Below are positions 1 through 11,400 of a stretch of DNA of 64,000 nucleotides, piece after piece. The DNA is from Saussurea involucrata (taxonomy: Eukaryota > Streptophyta > Magnoliopsida > Asterales > Asteraceae). Position numbers and translations under genes: made by a program. Numbering within the stretch: position 1 is the first letter of the stretch; every line of letters begins with the position of its first letter. Under the pieces are notes generated by a model that had not been told where the DNA came from, made no database searches, and worked only from the letters and a program-made list of their open reading frames with translations. The stretch is from positions 146,495,429-146,559,428 of the forward strand of contig CM066314.1 in the NCBI GenBank assembly GCA_033807775.1, written 5' to 3'.

Positions 1-1187
1 AGAATGCCTAAGTCGCACGATTCTTCGCTCATTTTACAGACGATAACATGTTCACAAAACGAGCAGTTATACAAAGACAGACTAAAACTCATTACACACT
101 AATAAGCTCGAGCGTAAACTACATAAAACAAAAAATGTGGAGAAGAGTGTCAGTCGTATTTTCTGCCCGGAGTCTTGACCTTCGAGATCGTGGCAGCGTC
201 AAAACATGTTAATGCAAGGATCAAACGAGTATGTTAGGAATTGTTTTCCAACTCCTTACGCCGTAATATTCTGAGAATGTGTCTCTTAAGATTAACGTTA
301 AGGCTGGAACATCTGTTTTCTGACGAGTGACCTCCACTCCAATATTGTTCTCATCTTGACACACTTAATGAAAAGAAACAGAAGCATCTGTCAAATACGA
401 AGGGAACACGTTAGCAAAACATAAAAACGAAAGAACATCGATAACATAAGTTTTGAAAGAAAAACTTACAAGGAACGCCAGTTCGGCTAAACACAGCCCT
501 ATCTCTTCAATAGAGATCCTTTGAAAACACTCCTCGGAAACTAAGGGCTGATGTTTCCCCAGATGCGGAAGTGACTTCATCCTGACGAGGACGTAGTCAA
601 ACGAGAGGGACGGCGACAGCGCAAAGCTGATCACCATAAGTTCCTCCTCGTTCTCTCCCATCTTTACACCCCCGCCCCTGTCGGCTGACGAAAGGGTTGA
701 CGTGGCAGAAGACATCGTCGCCAGGTGCGCAGAATACACAGACATCGTGTTCATCGTAACCAACATCGTCAACGATTCGGGTATCGCAACCCTTGATAGA
801 TCTCCAACCACCCAAGATTTGAATAAAGTCGAGATTCTAGAGAAGGGCCTCATCAGAAACAGAAAACTTTTAAAGAAAATCTCTAAAGAAAACAACCCAT
901 TGTGATCTCTATTTATGCATGAAATCGCAACAAGTCGAGTCCGCTGATGATCAACACGCGTCCATACCTATCCGAATCTTCGACACCTGTCTTCGACAGC
1001 TGGTAAGCATCATCGTGCGTCAGTATGACGTCATAACTTTTCAACTTCTCGTTCAGTTAAAGGTGAATCGGTTCAGTTCCACGACAACCAGGTAAGTCCC
1101 TCAACCCATGTCACAAGTCTAAGCGTTCGACAAGCAAAATTTGAAACTTAAACTTGACATTCAATTTTCAAATTTTGGGGGCAAACT
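1..1187 (+). mobile_element. 3' interior of a plus-oriented Tat-type Gypsy element (truncated by window start)
   Basis: This stretch ends with a G-rich polypurine tract (about 1175-1187) directly before the LTR start at 1188, so it is the region between the body of an element and its 3' LTR. Its order (a convergent short antisense gene, then a U3-proximal spacer) matches 21376-22350 of the pol-bearing element in this window when that is read in reverse. The upstream element was therefore probably of the pol class, but its pol lies outside the window. Positions 1-297 and 900-1187 hold no ORF I can support. Confidence 0.7.
298..895 (-). pseudogene. Short antisense gene (aORF-S) of pol-class Tat element, two exons
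   Basis: The reading frame runs antisense to the element. Exon 1 covers about 895-470 and exon 2 covers 387-298. A donor (GTAAGT-like, at 469) and an acceptor (TTTGACAG, ending at 388) join the exons without shifting the frame. Exon 1 keeps only the part of the longer antisense protein around SADRG and the phrase resembling FPHLGKY; the N-terminal Transposase_28-like domain is absent. Exon 2 contains LEWRS. The paralog at 21681-22348 has the same exon layout and alignable protein, which is the best evidence that the frame is real. No good ATG opens exon 1: the nearest upstream ATG opens a five-codon ORF, as it also does in the paralog. The function is unknown. Confidence 0.5.
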
Positions 1188-2071
1188 GTTTGGGCAAAAA
1201 AATACGTCGCTCGATCGCGACCAGAACAGGTAAGACGTATGATTAGGGACTATGTCTTGTATTAAGATAAGGTCTCGACAAAGACCCAGAACACCATCGT
1301 CGTCCCTCATAAAAGGTAAGTCGAGAGTTCCTTACGACGCTCGACCATAGCGTCGCCCGATCCGCACGACTATTATATAAGGACGTGCGACTTCGACCAA
1401 AGCTAACGTTAACCATGACCGTTTATTAAGTGTTTAATGCAGGAGTAAAAGTCATTAAGGAGCAACGACTATAACCGACGCAATCATTAAACAGCCGGCG
1501 ACCGTAACGGACGAAGATCATTACTCCGGCGATCGTTTCCAACCGTTAAGGCCATTAAAGAAGCATTCATAGATGAAGCTAAGGACGCGAAGACTATAAA
1601 TATTAAGCTCAATCAACATTTCAACACATCAAATGTCCGGCGATTAACAACCGAAGCAATATTCAAGAACACCTGAAGTGAAGAACCATTATTCTAAGTA
1701 TCGCTCTCGACGCACGACAATAGCCCTTGACCAGCAGTTCAAACTTTGTTTCGTACACGACAAACACCTATTTTTACGTTCAAACACTTGTACTTTACAT
1801 TTCAAAACATTTTCTTCATTTGTATTGTAATCACTATACGATCGACACCAGTATCCAAGGACATCGCCCGTGATTGGCGACCATAGTGCAGCGACGACAC
1901 CCCCTGTCGTCCGCAGGGTTTTTCCTCGATTGAGGTTTTTTCTGCGTCATCAAATCCCTTGTTTCTTTATTTTATTTATCGTCGCACGTCTCGTCGAAAG
2001 ATTCTTTCTTTAGTTGTTTAAGTCCACATCGACCTTAAGTTGTCCCTTTGGTGCGATTTTTGGCATTAACA
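1188..2071 (+). repeat. LTR-A module of double LTR, left copy (884 bp)
   Basis: It begins TGTTTGGGC after a polypurine tract and ends GGCATTAACA, the same termini as the minus-oriented Tat LTRs read in reverse. A TATA-like TATAAATA lies at 1595-1602. A GACGACA/TGTCGTC hairpin (1893-1911) precedes a T-rich segment near the 3' end. The next base starts the LTR-B module with no intervening target duplication. Confidence 0.8.
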
Positions 2072-3283
2072 ATACCCATTATTGTCTTATCCCCGATATA
2101 CGATCGTTGATTATTAAAAGACATCTTATGTCAATAGTCATTCAAGATAGTGTCTTTACATCTCATGATCACACGTCACGTGTCGCATGTTACACGTCGC
2201 GCGACATACATCGTTAGCGACATGTCGCCAGTCACCCGTCGCCAGTCACCCGTCGCCAGTCACACGTCACTAGTCTTACGTTATTAGTCTTACGTCACTA
2301 GTCTTATGTCTCCAGTTACGTGTCGCCAGTTACGACTCGTTGGTCTTACGTCGACAGTCTCCTGTCGTCGGTCTTATATCGCTCTGGTCTTACGACATTT
2401 TTATCCTAGTCTCACGACATTTTTATAAGACCATTCCTATACTAAGATAAGGTCTTACAAGACATTTACAGTCATATACATGGTCTTGTATTTCTACAAT
2501 GGCCATATGCTCCATAAGACCGACGTCCTGAACTTAAGATGGTCTTATGATTACACTAACCATTCATGGTCAACAGCCATTTCTTTTGTTCATTAATGCA
2601 GGTCTACAGGCATTTATGGCACAACTACCAGTAACGGACGAATCATCAATGCCATTTAGAGCCCGACAGCAGTTACAAAGACAATCATCAAAGCGCATTT
2701 AATGTCGACAGCGGTTACAAGACCAACAATTAAAGCACATTCAGTACCGACCGAAGCTATATAAAGACTGTTCCACCTTCGAGCAAAGGGAGAACGGACA
2801 GAGCTACTTATACTCACTTCTATATTTTTCTCTCAATACAACGAGGCATTCGAACACGCAAGTATCGCACGACGACAGTTCGAACCACCTGACGACGACA
2901 GTTCAGACCACACGACGACAGTTCAGACCACACGACGACAGTTCAGACCACACGACGACAAGTTATTTCGCACGATTTATGCACGACCCACGTCGTTTGC
3001 ACACGACTAAGTTTATATTTACATTTATTTGTAATCTGTTGTATACAAATCACCTGTAACACAAGGACTTTCGCCCCTGTTTGGCGACTATAGTGCACTG
3101 TCGACTCTCACAGAGTCGACCGCGGTTTTTTCCCTCGTTTTGGGGTTTTCCGCGTCACCAAATCTCTTGTCTCTTTTACTTTTTCCTCGCGATTGTGTTA
3201 TTTGGCTCGAGATACGTTTCTTTAGTTGTTAAATGTCCACATTGACCTTAAGTTGTACTTTTGTGCGATTTTTGGCATTAACA
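2072..3283 (+). repeat. LTR-B module of double LTR, left copy (1212 bp)
   Basis: It starts ATACCCATTAT rather than with TG, but its 3' third is homologous to the R-U5 part of LTR-A and it ends with the same GGCATTAACA. It has its own TATATAAA (2758-2765), so it looks like a complete, diverged LTR lacking only its 5' tip. It holds short tandem repeats: a 14-bp period at 2224-2265 and a 20-bp period at 2894-2960. A second copy of the same LTR-A/LTR-B junction lies at 18993/18994. Confidence 0.7.
2894..2960 (+). repeat. 20-bp tandem repeat within LTR-B
   Basis: Three full copies of a 20-bp unit begin at 2894, 2914 and 2934, followed by a partial copy at 2954. The unit opens GACGACAGTTC. It lies about 130 bp after the TATA-like box, so it would fall in the transcribed leader if that box is used. 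Confidence 0.85.
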
Positions 3284-3529
3284 CACATGTATCAAGAAGT
3301 ATACATGTGCAAGAGCTTTGGGGCGACTCTCACTGGTCCTGCCCTCCAATGGTTGATCAATCTCAAACCCAAGTCCATCGAGTCATTCGCTGAATTGGTC
3401 AATCAATTCTCCCAGCAATTCGCCAGTAGTCGCAAGATGGAGAAGCAGACCAGTGACCTGTATTATGTCGTGCAAAAGGCCAATGAGTCTATTCGAAGCT
3501 ATTTCAATAGGTTCAATGCAGAGATGGTC

Positions 3530-6163
3530 TGTAACACCCTCAAATTTGGAAAGAGCAACTAATTTAAAAAAATTTATATTACATCTGAAACAATAAGTAA
3601 AATACCTCCAATTACAAACAATGGTTATCTCCAAGCAATACATACTACATAAGTCTCATTACCAAGACTAAACCCACTTCAGACATCACTTAATCCAAAT
3701 ACAAGTGCTACTTCCCAAGGGTAAATGCGGAAAACATAACTTAAGTTATTCACCTCTCGTGCACTTTACTAGCATTCGCCACTTCACAGTGTAGCTAGAG
3801 CTACCCCAACCTGAGCCTGTTGCACATGCCGACAAATAAAAAGGGTTAGGCTTACGCCTAGTGAGTTCAAGCATTTTATCATGACTATATCAAATCATAA
3901 ATCGTCAGTTAATAATTATAGTCATGATTTAAATAAATCTTTAAATGAAAGCTTGCGACAAAGACTATCATTTCCCAAAAAGGTTTCCCAAACGGCATAA
4001 GCGACTCATTTTCCAACGCACTCAAAATCCATGGGAATCCTTCCCAAAAGTGTAAAGCGTTTTCCCAAAAATGAGTTACAATCCCAATTCACCCAAATAC
4101 GCGAATAAATCTAAATTAGGCAAAACCTTCACATACGGTTAACAAACATACTCAACCCATAAAACATGGAAATCGTCCATTAAATATAACTCTTTATTAA
4201 AACATAATACGAAGCAATACGCACGCAACCGTAAAATGTAATAAAGATCAAATACCATAAACAGGGGAGACCCGTATCCGTTGAAGGTGGAGGTAACACA
4301 TAAGTATACCACCCGTACAACGTTCATCGCACAACTGGGAGTAGAGATTACAAGTTACGTTATGCCTATCTCTATCCTCCCAACGAAATCGGGAATTACC
4401 ACATACGTCTCTCCTATTCCACGACTCTGCTTTACGAAACCGAGTTACACCATAATTGAGGATTCACCTTGACGTCTACCCACTCGGTAACGCCTCAAGG
4501 CCCGGCACATCGGGACTACCTCCAAGGTATACATCCCGACGGCGTGGATCGCTACACAGACCTCCAAGGTAAGTGCCCAAGACTATATCCTCCTAATGCC
4601 TACTCGTAAAGTCCAGGTCATAAAACATGAGTTCCGAGGTTCGTCCTCAAGATACCCAATCGACCATTACCAATGACTGAACAACATGCCTATGGATCCA
4701 ATGCAACACAGTCTACAAACATCATGACTATCCCGGAATGACTCACTCACCCAAGCATGTAAATACTCAAACGTGCATTAAATGAAAAACAGTGCAATAA
4801 AAGCAACCCATCAACAAGACTCCATATTGAGCCATTTAAACCGGACAATTAACCCCAAGACTTTCTCACAGTCAAAACCGAGCAAAGTGCTCTAAGCTTG
4901 CTAGACCCATAACGTCGGTCAAAAACACGTTTAAACATTGTTTAGGCAAGCAATACCACAAAATCATCATTAACCCCAAAACTCAACACGGTTAAACAAA
5001 AAGGGTTTTCCCAAAGGACTCACACCCTTATAATTCTCAAAATGACCCATAACACTAAAGATGCATTTTCTCAAATGGTTTACGAAATCATTTACACATA
5101 TATGATTAAACCATCACTTTAAACCTCATTTTGAGAAATTAATCTTTTAAAGACAAATCATGGTTTCTAACCATCCAAATATCTAAAAGTCTCAAATATG
5201 GGTGTTTTACACATTTATGAAGATAAACACTTCAAAAGAGTTAAACCAATCAAATAACTCAACCATATACATTTTCAAGTAAAACACACACATATTTGTA
5301 AAATACTCATTTTGGCATGTACAACGTTTTCGCAAAGTAACTTGAACTCACCTTGCTAGATTTAGCTAAATCTAGAGTTTCTCCAACGTAAGCTCCTTTG
5401 ATGAAGTTTGCATCCTCAAGCCAAAACTTCCAAAACCTAGATTTATGAAACCCCAACCATCAATATCACAATCCTACCATAAGGTATCATTCTCTAACCA
5501 TAAAACATCAAAACCCCCAAATAAACAAACCCTAGTTCTTAAATATGAGGCAAACCATATTTCCTTAACCCATCATCACCAAAATCGTCCAACATCACCA
5601 CAAGATGGAAAGAAGATGAAATTAATAACAATAACATCTTTAGATGGGAAGAGATTACCTTAAACCACTTGAATCCTCCAAGACGAACTCCTAATCTCCA
5701 CAAAAGCTCCAAGCTCTCCAAATATGCTCAACAATGGAGGAAGGGGTTTGATTACAACTTAGATGGTGAAGAAATGGTTGATTTCTAAGAGAACAACTCC
5801 AAAATCGACCATGGAAACAAAGAGGTTCGGTTGAGAGGGTTTGTGAAGAAAGGGAATGAGAGAAATGAGAAAAGGCTAACAAAATCGGGCATTTAAGTGA
5901 TCTGAACACCCGCGGGCGAAAGTGACCATGCGATTGTGACATGGCACTCTCGTTGAGAATGTACCGAGACTCCCCTCTTGTCCAGCCAATTCCTTCCATG
6001 CGAAAGTGACCATGCGATTGTGACATGGCACTCTCGCCATGTCACTTTCGCTGAGATGGTACCAAGCTCGATTTTCGTCCTGAATGAACCCGATTGCTGA
6101 GCTTCCTTCGCACACTTCTTCCCAACGTTAAACCTTCACTTTAGTAAAATTCCGGGTGTTACA
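3530..6163. mobile_element. Solo LTR (2634 bp) of another LTR retrotransposon, inserted in gag
   Basis: It interrupts the gag codons cleanly. The left end is TGTAACACCC, the right end is GGGTGTTACA, and it is flanked by 5-bp direct repeats TGGTC (3525-3529) and TGATC (6164-6168). The uninterrupted gag copies read TGATC, so the left repeat has one A-to-G change. The length and the TGTAACACCC terminus resemble the long LTRs of Del/Tekay chromoviruses, but that assignment comes from family knowledge only. No internal domain ORF is present, so it is a solo LTR rather than a full element. Orientation is not determined because the ends are palindromic. Short ORFs inside it look like chance. Confidence 0.75.
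5920..6060. repeat. Short direct repeat within the solo LTR
   Basis: A block beginning GAAAGTGACCATGCGATTG occurs twice, near 5919 and 6002, about 83 bp apart, each running on through ATGGCACTCTCG. The second copy is followed by CCATGTCACTTTCG, which can pair back with the block start and form a stem. This could be part of a promoter or R-region structure; its role is unknown. Confidence 0.6.
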
Positions 6164-7336
6164 TGATCAGTGTCCGCAATTGTGACGTCAAGACCGCGAT
6201 CGAAGCTTACAAACGTGGTCTGGACGACAGTTTGGGTTTATACACTGATTTGACCAAGTATCCTCCGGAGAATTTCGAATATTTCTGAGCTCGAACCCTA
6301 ATGTATATGAGGGTAGAAGACGACGCTGCCTTTCGTCGTAAGCATACCGACAACAAGAGGGCGTTGGGTGTGAAGAAGCCAGAATTCAAGACAAAGGCAA
6401 TTTCCAAAGTAGAGCCCGTCCGCCAAATCTCGAATGTCCGGTTCAAGACAAAAGCGGAAGCTAAGACCGCGACCAAATTTCCTCAGTACCCCAAGATATC
6501 CTCCTACGTGTTCAAAGGGTCCACTAAGGACTTGGTCGTGGCTCTGAAGACCGCTCAGGCGACCATCCGGTGGCCAAAGAAATCCGATCATGACGATGCC
6601 AAGAAATATAAGTCAAAATGGTGTGACTTCCATGTCGACCATGGTCATGCGACAGATGATTGCATAGCTCTGAAAAAGGAGTTAGCATATCATGTCCCAA
6701 AAGGAAATCTCAAAGATATCATCGATGACGTCGGCAAACCCCCGAGCATGCGAAGGTCATCAATTGCATCACTGGTGGTTCCGACGTGTGTGGTCTGACG
6801 TACTCCGTAGCCAAGCGTCACACCAGTCAAGCACCTGAGATCTGGAGTTAGAAGCTATGAAGATTGTGTTCGATCAAGACGACCTCGGTGACTCATATCA
6901 GAAGCATCATGACGGGTTGATCATTCAACTCACGATTGGTAACTGTTTAACCCGACGAGTCTTGATCGATGGGGGCAGTTCAGCGAACGTCATTTTCCTT
7001 GACACCATCAAGGCCATGAGAATCGATCGCTCGGAAATCACCCGACATTCGACAACCGTGGTCGGTTTCAACGGAGAAGCGACGAGCACCTATGGAGAGA
7101 TCATCTTGTCGGTCTATGCTGGAGGAATCAACAAGCATACCAAGTTCAGTGTCATCGATTGTTCGTCGGCCTATAACATCATCTTAGGTCGACCGTGGAT
7201 CCATGAAAAGAAAGTCGTTCCCTCGACGTATCATCGGACCCTGAAGTTCCCTACGCCGTGCGGAGTCCAAGAAATCAAAAGTGAGCAGAAAGTCGCCCGT
7301 GACTGCTATAAGACCACCCTGAAGCCGCGGAAGTAA

Positions 7337-8241
7337 GCCGTCTGGCAGTCACAGGTTGAAGAAATCGCCCTAGATCAGAGTAAACCTGACCATAAGGTCT
7401 CGACAGGTTCGTCCTTCTATCTATAACCTTAAAGACAAACTAATGCCTTTCCTACAGGAAGATGTCGACTATTTTGCCCCGTCGCACGAAAATACGGTCG
7501 ACATAGACGTTGGCACTAGTTCTCAAAAACTCGGTGTCGACCCGTCATTTAAACCTATTTGCTCTTGGAGGAAATAGGATAGTAAATGACGAGGGGCAAA
7601 TACCCCGTTAAACAAGAAGAATCTATGAAGGTATTGTTTCTAATCCCTTTTTTCTTTATGATTTTTTGTCACAAACGACTACTGACTTAAGCATCGGAGG
7701 GTCGTTGGTAAGCCAACGACCAACCTCTGACAATGTTTTATCGTAGAATCGCACGACATAAGTTACTGAGTCTGTTGCATGACACCAGTACGCTTCCGCG
7801 GGATTGCACGATATAAGCAATCGGGTCCATGACTCGATTATACCATCACAGGAACGCATGATTCAAATTCATGATGTGGTCTAGTCATACGACCACAAGG
7901 TCTACCGACCCCTTGATTTCAGTTCTTTAACTTAGGTGATTTACATGCTCTGAATGAATGTTGTGATTGTATATGCTTATGTACGCCAACAAGGTTTAAA
8001 AAGTCTTATGACTTATGTTCTAATTACTGTGTTGAGCTAGATGCCTAAGTCGCATGATTTCTTGTTCCCTCCACATTTGGTGAATTTTACAATTGACGTT
8101 GTATTTATTTGTAAAAAGTATAAAGCACATAATCAAAAGATATCTAAATTTCATTCATCGAACTTACTGTTATATATACATCCAAAGGGCTCGACCATTG
8201 ACGGTCGAGTAACAGGGAACAGTAATAAACAAATACATTTT
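7337..8241 (+). other. Convergent intergenic region with RT relic
   Basis: Between the gag stop and the 3' end of the antisense gene I see no intact ORF. Near 7445-7580 a frame reads FAPSHEN and then DPSFKPI. This matches the start of the RT region in the pol-class element (FAWSHED, DPSFKPV) and then stops where RT proper would begin. A degenerate form of the conserved palindrome lies at 7700-7721. The rest shows only short repeats of the kind CGCACGA. Confidence 0.6.
7700..7721. repeat. Imperfect palindrome between convergent genes
   Basis: The arms are GGTCGTTGG and CCAACGACC around a short centre (TAAG). It is the same element as the perfect 22-bp palindromes at 14943, 32477, 51803 and 58120, in the same relative place between gag and the antisense gene. 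Confidence 0.8.
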
Positions 8242-10366
8242 CTAAGGAAGAGCGTCGGTCACATCCTTGCCTGATGCCTCGCCCTGGGAACCTCCCTCCT
8301 TCTCGTCGTCCGAGTCAAGGTCTCTTTCGTTTCCGACCTCCCTGTAGAAAAGGTCTAACTCGTCCGACGCCGAGGCCAGAGGACTCTTGCCCAATAAATG
8401 AAGAGGCATGATCGCCGCACGCGCAGTAAGTCGAGCAAAGGAAAAAAGGGACTTATTCTCGTCCCTCAGCTCCTCCAGCTCCTTCTCTAACCTCGCCACC
8501 TTGGATTTGGACTCTTCGGCCTCCTTTTCCTTCGTGGCCAAGGATTCCTTCAGCCCGTCTAACTCCTCCCTTTGGTCGTACATCAAAGATAAGGACTGCT
8601 TCAAGCGCGAGTCCACCTCATCCCTCGCATGGCCGACGGCTTCCAACTCATTCAAAGTATCGTCGAGTCGCACCGACATCGCCTCTTCACGTTCTAGAGC
8701 GGACCTTGACCTCTCCAAGCATGAATCTTCTTTCTTAATGGCGGAAGCCATTAAGCCCTCTATCTTTGTCGTTTCAATATGTAATGCCAATGACGACTGA
8801 AACGTCTGAAAACATACAAAAACACATTAGCAAAATATACGACAACGACAACAGACGAAAAACAAAGTCTTGAAAGATAGACTTACCATGAATGTCAGTC
8901 CAGCGACATGGGATTCCGTATCTTCAAGGGAAACCCCGTTGAAACGCTCTCTGAAAGACGGGAGTTGATACTTTCCCAAATGGGGGAACAGTTTCATCTC
9001 GTCCAAGACGTTATCCTCTAAAAAACCGACGGCAACGTAAAGTTTACCGTCGTTTCCTCCCCAAAGCCCGTCTGCACGCCTTTACCCTTGTCGGTCGACG
9101 AAGGGCCTGACGCGGCAGTAGGAGACATCGTCGCTGGTTGCGCAGTATCAACGGATCTTGCGTCGATCGTGTCAGAAGCCTCCTCGACATACACGGTCGA
9201 CGCCTTCTCCTTCTCAAGGGAAACGACTCTCGATGAGCCTCCCGTCCTCAGAGACGGTTCCTTCAGAATGGACATCCTCGTCCTCTTTAGGAGTCCCAAC
9301 CCAGCTGTCGGGGCCTCTTTTCTCTTTAGGACCCCCAACCCAGTTGTCGGGGCATCCTTCTCCCCGTTTTCCCTCGCCTTGCGAGCCAGATCGATTTGAG
9401 CCGCCTTCTTGGCAGCTGCAGGTGTCATCTTCGACCGAGATTCACCTGTATGGCAAAAGAAAGAATTAGACGATTGAGAATAGGGAAAGACTAAGTCGAG
9501 CGGGAAGAAGGTAAAGGGATACTTACCAATTATCTCTACTTCTGCTTCTTCCCCCTTCTCTTCCTCCTCGGTCTCCTCAGATTCCTCTTCTTCTTCTACT
9601 TCTTCTTTCTCTTCTCGACCCATTCGCATTCTATCGCCCAAGAAAACAGTGTCATCGTCCTCATCTATCAGGTGACGCATGACGTATGACCGATCATCAG
9701 CGCTAAACTCCAAAAACTTCTTAACCTTGGCTTTAGAGTCATCGTCAGGCTTTACCTTGTCGAAATTAATATCTATGCATAAAGAAGAAGAGTAGTCAAA
9801 AGGCAGCCAAACAGCAAAGTGACATAAGACGTACGACAAAAAGCTAGAAAAACCTTACCCGCCATATTCCAACCGGACCTGATCCAGTCACTGTCGGTAT
9901 CTAACGTCTCCACTCGCACAAGTACATAACGAGTCTTCCATTTTCGGTCATTAACTGCCATCTGTAAAACCAAGGTGCGCTCGCCCTTGTACCTCGAAAA
10001 CAGACTGTAGCGACGGTACTGGTCCTTTTTGACCTGATACGCCGTCAGTAGGTCCCTCACGTTCATCGGAGACTCCCAGTGCAAAGTAAGTTGTTCGATG
10101 ACTTGGATGACGCACCAAAACTGGGGCATCAGTTGCCCCGACAAAAGGTCGAATTCGCACATAAATGCCTTGGCCAGAGGCGAATATGGCCAGTGGAAGC
10201 CTATCTTGAACGGGTACTCATATATCACGACGTACCCCTCGGGGCACATCTCAGGACGAACCTTGTCAGCCTTACTTACTGTAATCCCCGCAGGGATCCT
10301 CGCTAAACTTCTGAAATCATCAAAGTCTTCTTCGTTCCGAATGGTACTTCTAGGCTCCATCGACAT
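8242..10366 (-). pseudogene. Long antisense gene (aORF-L), Transposase_28-like, four exons, plus-oriented element
   Basis: This gene runs antisense to its retrotransposon. Suggested exons on the minus strand are 10366-9859, 9772-9527, 9445-8887 and 8805-8242, each bounded by GT and AG with GTAAG-type donors. Exon 1 holds the domain known as 'putative gypsy type transposon' (PF04195), with CPEGYVVIYEYPFKIGFHWP. Exon 2 is strongly acidic. Exon 3 is basic and Ser/Thr-rich. Exon 4 is a long heptad-like coiled coil. I chose the ATG at 10366 because MSMEPRS aligns with the starts of the other copies; an upstream in-frame ATG at 10456 also exists. A TATATAAG lies at 10486-10479. A frameshift with a stop near 9018 breaks exon 3. 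The protein's role is unknown; despite the Pfam name there is no transposase activity to infer. Confidence 0.7.
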
Positions 10367-10936
10367 TGCTAACCCCGTCAACCAAGTCTGTATCTCTGAA
10401 AGGCCCCAGGTGTCCCAGTTTTTCCTAGGCTTCCTAGCGATGGATTTGCGACGCATACGCAGACTGAAGGGTCGTACCTTATATAGGCGCTCTAGACCTC
10501 GAAAATCCTAACTGATTCGGAGTTTCTTGCAGGTTTAGAAAAGATTGGACGAAGATCGGTAAGAAAATCAGAAAGAAATCTTTGCCTAAAACTCTCTGAA
10601 ATCGTAAACAAGAAAAGATCCATCGTAATCTCTATTTGTGTAAAAGATCGTGTCAGGTCGAGTCCCTTGATGACCGCCACGCGCCCTTGTCTCTTCGTAT
10701 GACTACACGAATCGCCGACACCTTCCATGGACAGCTGTTTAGCATGATCGTACGTCAGCATGACGTCACGGTCCTATCTTCTTTTCGTCTCCCTCTGTAG
10801 TTCAAATTGGACCAATCCAGTCCCAAGGCAACTAAGGTAATTTTCGACACGTGTCGCGATCCCAGACATCCGACAAGTAAAATTTTAAAAACTTTTTGAA
10901 TTTACCACTCCACTTTTTCAAATTTTGGGGGCAAAC

Positions 10937-11400
10937 TGTTTGGGCATAATTTCACCAGTCTCGACCACGACCAAGGTAAGGAAAGCACTTACATCCCTTT
11001 TCTTTGGTAAGATAAAATCATGAGCATTTTGTATCCCCTGATTAGAGTTGAGATCGAAAAGTTATTTACCTCACGACACTCGACCACGATGTCGCCTAAT
11101 TCGCACGACCGTCGCATAGAACCATGCGACCTCGACCAGCTAACGTGCAATATGATTGTTACGTTTGTTCAGTGTTAAATGCAGGAATCAATGCCATTGA
11201 TGAACAACGACTATAACCGACAAGATCAGTTATGAAGATTTAATCCAGCGAACGTTATGACAGTTATCGAAATACTTAATGAGCCAATTAAAGCACCCGA
11301 AGACTACAAATACCAAGCTCAATCATCATTTCAAGGGACATCTCAGACATCGGAGGCAACCTTCCAAACTCAGAAGAATATTCAAAGCAAAGAACTCTCT
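10937..11400 (+). repeat. LTR-A module, right copy, 5' part (interrupted)
   Basis: It begins TGTTTGGGC after the polypurine tract and is cut at 11400 by the nested minus-oriented element. It resumes at 18612 or 18617, depending on which copy of the TCTCT duplication is counted. It aligns with 1188 onward in the left copy. Confidence 0.8.

Larger units (their letters stand above)
3284..7336 (+). pseudogene. gag: gag-protease pseudogene of the plus-oriented Tat element, split by a solo LTR
   Basis: The first piece (3284-3529) holds the core of the retrotransposon Gag domain, with GPALQWLINLKPKSI and RKMEKQTSDLYY recognisable against the other copies here. The second piece resumes at 6164 with the continuation of the same protein. 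A TGA occurs near 6288. The CCHC-like zinc knuckle, here CDFHVDHGHATDDC, lies near 6625-6665. A deletion with a frame change occurs near 6745-6860. The aspartic protease part follows (6857-7336) with LIDGGSSANVIF as the active-site loop. The frame closes at the same LKPRK-stop as all other gag copies in the window. The N-terminal Gln/Pro-rich region is missing. It cannot encode a working protein. Confidence 0.9.

Noticed and set aside
2072..3283. LTR-B as an independent solo LTR inserted next to LTR-A
   Set aside because: It has no TG start and no target duplication, and the identical junction exists at both ends of the element.
3530..6163. DNA transposon or MITE with 9-10-bp inverted ends
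   Set aside because: The 5-bp duplication, TG...CA ends and length fit an LTR better; no transposase is present.
5691..6476. Minus-strand ORFs in the solo LTR and opposite gag
   Set aside because: No recognisable domain; those inside the LTR cover its internal repeats and those beyond are shadows of gag.
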